This document shows, one piece after another, positions 15,769 through 19,549 of a DNA stretch of 19,549 bases (position 1 is the stretch's first letter; each line of letters starts with the position of its first letter). This DNA is from an uncultured Prevotella sp. (GTDB lineage Bacteria; Bacteroidota; Bacteroidia; Bacteroidales; Bacteroidaceae), in contig CALNBT010000227.1 of NCBI GenBank assembly GCA_937874345.1, positions 1 through 19,549 of the forward strand. The letters run 5' to 3'. The position numbers and the translations under genes are program-made. The notes under the pieces are model-generated. The model was not told the DNA's origin. It searched no databases and saw only the letters and a program-made list of their open reading frames with translations.

Positions 15769-16359
15769 TTATTGATTCAAAAGTTGATTATATACAGAGT
15801 TGGTCAAAATATCAGTACGTTCCCATTTAGGCCAAGAGTCCTTAACCCTCATGTATGACTGACCAACATTTTTATATTGACTAAAAATAAATTTCGCATT
15901 GATATATCCCTCTTTTCCGTCTCTGGCAAGTATGTAACAATACATTTTCTGCTCGTATCCAACGATGCCCGCATCATTCTCGACTGTTTTCAAAACCCAG
16001 TCTGTCTGTGGGATGGCGACGGTTTGAATCTCGGCCTTAGGATATTTTTTCTTGAATATCGTGATACATTCATTACGATATGATTGTGCAGAATCGCCAG
16101 TATATAAGTTTTTTTCGTACAAAGGCATGTAGAATGCACCATTTACTTTCAATAAATCGGACTTTCCTTCTATTCTATCTTCGAAACCGATAGCATCTCC
16201 AAGATCATGACCGGCATTTTCAAGATTGGCCTTCGTTTTATCTAAAAAACGTCCAACCTTCTCTCCAAAGGTCTTTTTTCTAGAATCGGGCTGTTGGGCC
16301 GACATTGTCAGTGAACCACCAAACAGGGCTACCATTAAAATAATCGTTGTCTTTTTCAT
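15769..16359 (-). CDS. secreted protein of unknown function
   Basis: I do not recognise a family. The 196-residue protein has a clear signal peptide (MKKTTIILMVALFGGSLTMS, then AQ), so it is probably periplasmic. An N-terminal amphipathic, lysine-rich segment follows (about 27-60, KTFGEKVGRFLDKTKANLEN), then a mixed alpha/beta region with aromatic-rich patches (VNGAFYMPLYEKNLYTGDSA, MYCYILARDGKEGYI, FIFSQYKNVGQSYMRVKD) ending SVYNQLLNQ. No lipobox cysteine follows the signal. It is the first gene of a two-gene unit with the TPR protein (3-base gap) and has a consensus promoter at 16383-16413. The pairing suggests a shared process, but nothing in the sequence fixes it. Confidence 0.82.
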   Translation of the reverse strand: MKKTTIILMVALFGGSLTMSAQQPDSRKKTFGEKVGRFLDKTKANLENAGHDLGDAIGFEDRIEGKSDLLKVNGAFYMPLYEKNLYTGDSAQSYRNECITIFKKKYPKAEIQTVAIPQTDWVLKTVENDAGIVGYEQKMYCYILARDGKEGYINAKFIFSQYKNVGQSYMRVKDSWPKWERTDILTNSVYNQLLNQ

Positions 16360-16382
16360 ATGTCTTATCTTTATTGACTTGG

Positions 16383-16413
16383 CAAAAATAGTATTATTCG
16401 TTTAAGAAGCAAA
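16383..16413 (-). promoter_or_regulatory. promoter for the secreted-protein/TPR unit
   Basis: Minus-strand TTTG (16413-16410), 19 bases, then TATTTTTG (16390-16383) is an exact fit to the TTTG / TAnnTTTG consensus. It lies 24 bases before the ATG at 16359. It is divergent from the plus-strand promoter at 16453-16483, with 39 bases between the two -33 boxes. Confidence 0.7.
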
Positions 16414-16452
16414 ATAATATATGATAATTAAAATGAAAATAGCCTTAAAAGT

Positions 16453-16483
16453 TTTGCATTATTGAACCGAAATTCTATCTTTG
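16453..16483 (+). promoter_or_regulatory. promoter nearly abutting the start codon of the surface-protein gene
   Basis: TTTG (16453-16456), 19 bases, then TATCTTTG (16476-16483) matches the consensus exactly. The transcript start should fall near 16487-16490, and the ATG with its signal peptide is at 16490, so the messenger would be leaderless or have only a few bases ahead of the start. Confidence 0.68.
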
Positions 16484-16489
16484 CATGAT

Positions 16490-17221
16490 ATGAAAAGGAG
16501 TTTTATTTTTCTATTTATCATGATCCTGTGCATGCAAATTGATGCACAAGATCGTCAGAAAATCATTCAGCAAAAGATGGAGAAAACTGATTCTGTATCC
16601 TTTCTGCACCCCAATACTTCGGGAACATATCCACAACCAACCATCGAGACGATGGTACCAGAGCTTCCAAAGGCAAGCAGCGACAGTCTGCATCTACCCC
16701 CGCTCAATGGCAATGGACAGGTTTTGCCCATCAACATGTACCCATATTCTTTGGGAGGTTGGTACAACTGGGATTTACATCGGGGGCTGAATGTCAACCT
16801 AGGTGCATCGGTTTTTGGCTTTTTCGGCAAAAACGCACCTACGGGAGCAGGCTTTACCCAAAGTCTTTCAGCCATGTATGCCATGCCTTTGAGTCAAAAG
16901 CTGTCGCTTGCTGTGGGTGGTTATCTCAACAATATGATCTGGAGCAGAGACACTTATCGTGATGCCGGCTTTTCAGCCGTGTTGGGTTATCGATTCGACG
17001 ATCATTGGGAAGCATACATCTATGGACAGAAATCGATCACTCATTCGCCAGGGATGCCCTATACTTTATATGATATTGGCCATTTAGGTGACCGCATCGG
17101 AGCGGCTGTCAAATACAATTTCAATCCTAGTTTCAGTGTTCAGCTTTCGGTAGAACACGGGTGGATGCCAAAGCAAGACATGCCTTATAATGGACAGTAC
17201 AATTATCCTGTCCCAAGATAA
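16490..17221 (+). CDS. probable outer-membrane beta-barrel-like protein
   Basis: The only clear plus-strand gene encodes 243 residues. The start at 16490 gives a standard signal peptide (MKRSFIFLFIMILCMQIDAQ); an in-frame TTG at 16481 would overlap the -7 box and is rejected. After a proline-rich linker (about 40-80) the sequence has alternating, aromatic-rich beta strands (LGGWYNWDLHRGLNVNLGAS, KLSLAVGGYLNNMIWSRD, FSAVLGYRFDDHWEAYIYGQ, IGAAVKYNFNPSFSVQLSVE), typical of small outer-membrane barrels. It ends in PVPR rather than a terminal Phe. No close named family is recognised. It converges with the P-type ATPase gene, with 44 bases between their stops and no clear terminator there. Confidence 0.8.
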   Translation: MKRSFIFLFIMILCMQIDAQDRQKIIQQKMEKTDSVSFLHPNTSGTYPQPTIETMVPELPKASSDSLHLPPLNGNGQVLPINMYPYSLGGWYNWDLHRGLNVNLGASVFGFFGKNAPTGAGFTQSLSAMYAMPLSQKLSLAVGGYLNNMIWSRDTYRDAGFSAVLGYRFDDHWEAYIYGQKSITHSPGMPYTLYDIGHLGDRIGAAVKYNFNPSFSVQLSVEHGWMPKQDMPYNGQYNYPVPR

Positions 17222-17265
17222 CATCGGCTTCACCGGCAGTGACGACCTAATTCAGCCAGTTGCTC

Positions 17266-19188
17266 TTATCTTTCCAATTTCAACCTCAGGCTGTTCAGAA
17301 TAACACTTACGCTCGAGAATGCCATCAACGCACTTGCCCACATAGGCGTTATTTGGAAGTGAATGCTGAAAACATACGGTAATCCTGCAGCCAAGGGTAT
17401 AAAAATGATGTTGTAGATAAATGCCCAAAACAGGTTTTGCCAAATCATTTTTACTGTTCTCTTACTCAACTGGATGGTCTTTGGTATCTCCATCAAACTG
17501 TCACCCATCAATGTTACCTGAGCAACATCCATGGCCACATCCGTTCCTGTACCAATGGCAATGCTCACATCTGCCAAAGCCAAGGCTTGCGTATCATTAA
17601 TTCCATCACCGACCATCAGTACACGCTTTCCTTCTGCCTGGAGTTTTCTGACCAAATTTTCCTTGTCTTGAGGCTTTACTCTACTAGTATAGTGCTTGAT
17701 TCCGCATTTTTCAGCCCAATAACGCACAGCCTCATCCTTGTCACCACTCATTAAATGCACTTCAATTCCATTGGATTGAAGTAGATGGATGGCTTCTGGC
17801 GCATCTGGTTTTAATGTCTCACGCTCTTCAAACGGCAGCTCATCGGCTTTGGTAAAGTCAATTTGCTGATTGGGAATCGTCAATGTCCCGGTTTTGTCTA
17901 TCACCATGGCATCAACGGTTCGTAATCCTTCAAGTGCAGCCGCATCCTTCATCAGAACATGATGTTGGGCAGCCTTTCCAATGCCAACCATCAAAGCCGT
18001 CGGCGTTGCCAACCCCATCGCACAGGGACAGGCGATAACCAAAACCGACACAGCAGACAAAATGGCTTGTGGTAAGGCATTATTTCCTCCGATGATCCAC
18101 CAAAGGATAAAGGTAAGTACTGAGATTCCAACCACAACAGGCACAAAGACCAATGCCACTTGATCGATAATACGCTGCATCGGAGCCTTGCTTCCCTGAG
18201 CTTGCTGCACCATTCGGATGATATTTGCCAATGCCGTATTTTCACCTATCTGCTGTGCTTGAAACCGCAACTTTCCTTGAGAAATCACCGTTCCGGCCAA
18301 GACCTTTGACCCCGTCGACTTGACAACCGGACTCGGTTCGCCCGTAATCATTCCTTCATCAACATAGGCTCCATTCTCATTCATGAAACTATTTGCCCAC
18401 TTCACTTCTCCATCCACCGGAATTTTCTCTCCAGCTCTTACCTCAAGCACATCGCCAATCTTGATGGTTGAGATGGGAACCTCTTCGGTTGCTTCGCCTC
18501 TTACCAAATGAGCCGTCTTCGGCGAAAGTCCCATCAACTGCCTGATGCTGCTCGCTGTGCTGTTTTTAGCCTTCTCTTCCAATAGTCTCCCTGTCAAAAC
18601 AAAAGTAATTATCATGATGGATGCATCAAAATAAGTATGCCATTCGATACCAATATTTCCCCAAGTACGGTCTCCATAAAACGTATTGAAGGTACTGAGA
18701 AGGAAAGAGATGCCTGTTGAAAGAGCAACTAACGAATCCATATTGGCCGAACGGTGTATCAACTGCTTCCAAGCATTGACAAAAAATTGTTGTCCGCACA
18801 ACAAGAAATTGGCCAATGCCAATAGCATGGTGACCTGATTGGTCAGACTGGTAGACCCAATGTGAAGCCAGCCCATCGAGACAGACATACAAAGGATTGC
18901 AAGCACCCAGGACAGAACCGTTTGCATTTTGAGGTGGTCGAAGGCTCGACGTTGAATCTCTTCTACCGAACGATCTGAGTCTATCACCAAATCATACCCT
19001 ATTCCGTTTACCTCGTCTTTCATTTGTTGAAGAGAGATGGCAGCCGAATCGTATTCTACAAAGGCTGTTCTACCCGGCAGATTGACAGATGCTGAATGAA
19101 TACCTGACAATGAATTGAGTTTTTTTTCAACAAGAGCCGAACAGGAAGCACAGGCCATTCCAACAACAGGAATTATCTTTTTTTCCAT
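17266..19188 (-). CDS. copA: Cu(I)-translocating P1B-type ATPase lacking most of the nucleotide-binding domain
   Basis: This inner-membrane copper exporter is 640 residues from MEKKIIPV (a start at 19200 would add four). It has an N-terminal HMA domain with C13-x2-C16 (GMACASC, 10-16), about eight membrane helices, the actuator-loop MITGEPSP (280-287), CPC (387-389) in helix 6, DKTGTLT (431-437) with the phosphorylated Asp, and GDGIND (527-532). Helix 7 YN (592-593) and helix 8 M-x2-SS (622-626) are Cu(I) signatures. The segment from DKTGTLT to GDGIND is only about 96 residues, against roughly 190 in canonical CopA. The SEHP and GxGxxG motifs of the N domain are absent, with the frame intact. 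It may be a compact lineage form. It follows the chaperone gene by 120 bases. Confidence 0.92.
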   Translation of the reverse strand: MEKKIIPVVGMACASCSALVEKKLNSLSGIHSASVNLPGRTAFVEYDSAAISLQQMKDEVNGIGYDLVIDSDRSVEEIQRRAFDHLKMQTVLSWVLAILCMSVSMGWLHIGSTSLTNQVTMLLALANFLLCGQQFFVNAWKQLIHRSANMDSLVALSTGISFLLSTFNTFYGDRTWGNIGIEWHTYFDASIMIITFVLTGRLLEEKAKNSTASSIRQLMGLSPKTAHLVRGEATEEVPISTIKIGDVLEVRAGEKIPVDGEVKWANSFMNENGAYVDEGMITGEPSPVVKSTGSKVLAGTVISQGKLRFQAQQIGENTALANIIRMVQQAQGSKAPMQRIIDQVALVFVPVVVGISVLTFILWWIIGGNNALPQAILSAVSVLVIACPCAMGLATPTALMVGIGKAAQHHVLMKDAAALEGLRTVDAMVIDKTGTLTIPNQQIDFTKADELPFEERETLKPDAPEAIHLLQSNGIEVHLMSGDKDEAVRYWAEKCGIKHYTSRVKPQDKENLVRKLQAEGKRVLMVGDGINDTQALALADVSIAIGTGTDVAMDVAQVTLMGDSLMEIPKTIQLSKRTVKMIWQNLFWAFIYNIIFIPLAAGLPYVFSIHFQITPMWASALMAFSSVSVILNSLRLKLER

Positions 19189-19308
19189 GATGAATAACAT
19201 TATAACCCCATGACCCTTATCCTTTTTGACAAGAGATTCCGAATAAATTAAGAAAGATGATTTACCTGTCTATTAAATTATTTGGATGAATCAGAGCGTT
19301 TTTATTTA

Positions 19309-19518
19309 TTAATACTCAAAATCGTAGCCAGCCTCATCAACAGCCTTCTTCATAATGGAAGGCTTCACCAGTTCTTCATCATATTCTACTTCTACGGTGT
19401 TATTATCCAAATTGGCCACAGCCGAAACAACACCAGAAAGACAATGAAGACGACCTTCTACTGTTGACTTGCAATGATCACAAGCCATTCCATTTACTTT
19501 GAATACTTGTTTTTCCAT
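19309..19518 (-). CDS. CopZ-like copper chaperone (HMA domain)
   Basis: This 69-residue single HMA domain starts MEKQVFKVNGMACDHC, with the metal-binding C13-x2-C16 in loop 1 and the expected beta-alpha-beta-beta-alpha-beta pattern ending EAGYDFEY. The start at 19518 is preferred over an upstream ATG at 19545 because AGGAGA lies 7 bases before it and the extra residues do not fit the fold. Such chaperones bind Cu(I) and hand it to the HMA domain of CopA, encoded next. The two form a copper-homeostasis pair. Promoter and regulator are likely beyond the right edge. Confidence 0.92.
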   Translation of the reverse strand: MEKQVFKVNGMACDHCKSTVEGRLHCLSGVVSAVANLDNNTVEVEYDEELVKPSIMKKAVDEAGYDFEY

Positions 19519-19525
19519 ATTCCTA

Positions 19526-19531
19526 TCTCCT
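19526..19531 (-). promoter_or_regulatory. Shine-Dalgarno deciding the start of the copper chaperone
   Basis: Minus-strand AGGAGA lies 7 bases before the ATG at 19518. This is one of the few strong Shine-Dalgarno sequences in the window and selects this start over the in-frame ATG at 19545. Confidence 0.7.
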
Positions 19532-19549
19532 ATTATATTTATCATTTAT

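Noticed and set aside
17222..17265. A shared bidirectional terminator between the convergent surface-protein and ATPase genes.
   Set aside because: The 44-base gap contains only 3-4 bp stems and no A/T runs flanking them.

Overview
The window looks like a chromosomal segment from a member of the Bacteroidota, most likely order Bacteroidales. The evidence is moderate AT-richness, repeated promoter-like pairs of the Bacteroides sigma type (TTTG, 19-20 bases, TAnnTTTG), mostly weak Shine-Dalgarno sequences, a DAHP synthase-chorismate mutase fusion, a TPR-vorD-vorB gene order, and many secreted proteins with signal peptides ending at 'AQ'. Genus cannot be fixed from sequence reading alone. All genes but one are on the minus strand, so operons below are given in transcription order, from high to low coordinates.

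Right end (19518-17266): a small CxxC copper chaperone followed by a Cu(I)-type P1B ATPase whose nucleotide-binding domain appears largely missing. Next comes the only plus-strand gene (16490-17221), a probable barrel-like surface protein whose promoter lies almost on top of its start codon. It is divergent from a two-gene unit (16359-14875) encoding a secreted protein of unknown function and a TPR protein.

Centre (14837-10588): a complete Phe/Tyr terminal-branch operon: prephenate dehydratase, aminotransferase, DAHP synthase-chorismate mutase and prephenate dehydrogenase. It is preceded by a consensus promoter, a 25-codon leader peptide in which 10 residues are Phe or Tyr (FYYFYFYF core), and a strong terminator 14 bases before pheA. 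A 10-bp antiterminator can compete with that terminator. This is a textbook-form ribosome-mediated attenuator and the most striking element in the window. Downstream lie a DMT-family transporter and an endonuclease/exonuclease/phosphatase-fold protein.

Left half (8239-1): a Tat-signal Gfo/Idh/MocA oxidoreductase plus a very large HEAT-repeat/DUF1080 secreted protein, plausibly a 3-keto-glycoside processing pair, ending at a strong hairpin. Then a tight operon ffh-folD-(59-codon TPR gene)-vorD-vorB, which links protein secretion, one-carbon metabolism and a 2-oxoacid:ferredoxin oxidoreductase and runs off the left edge.
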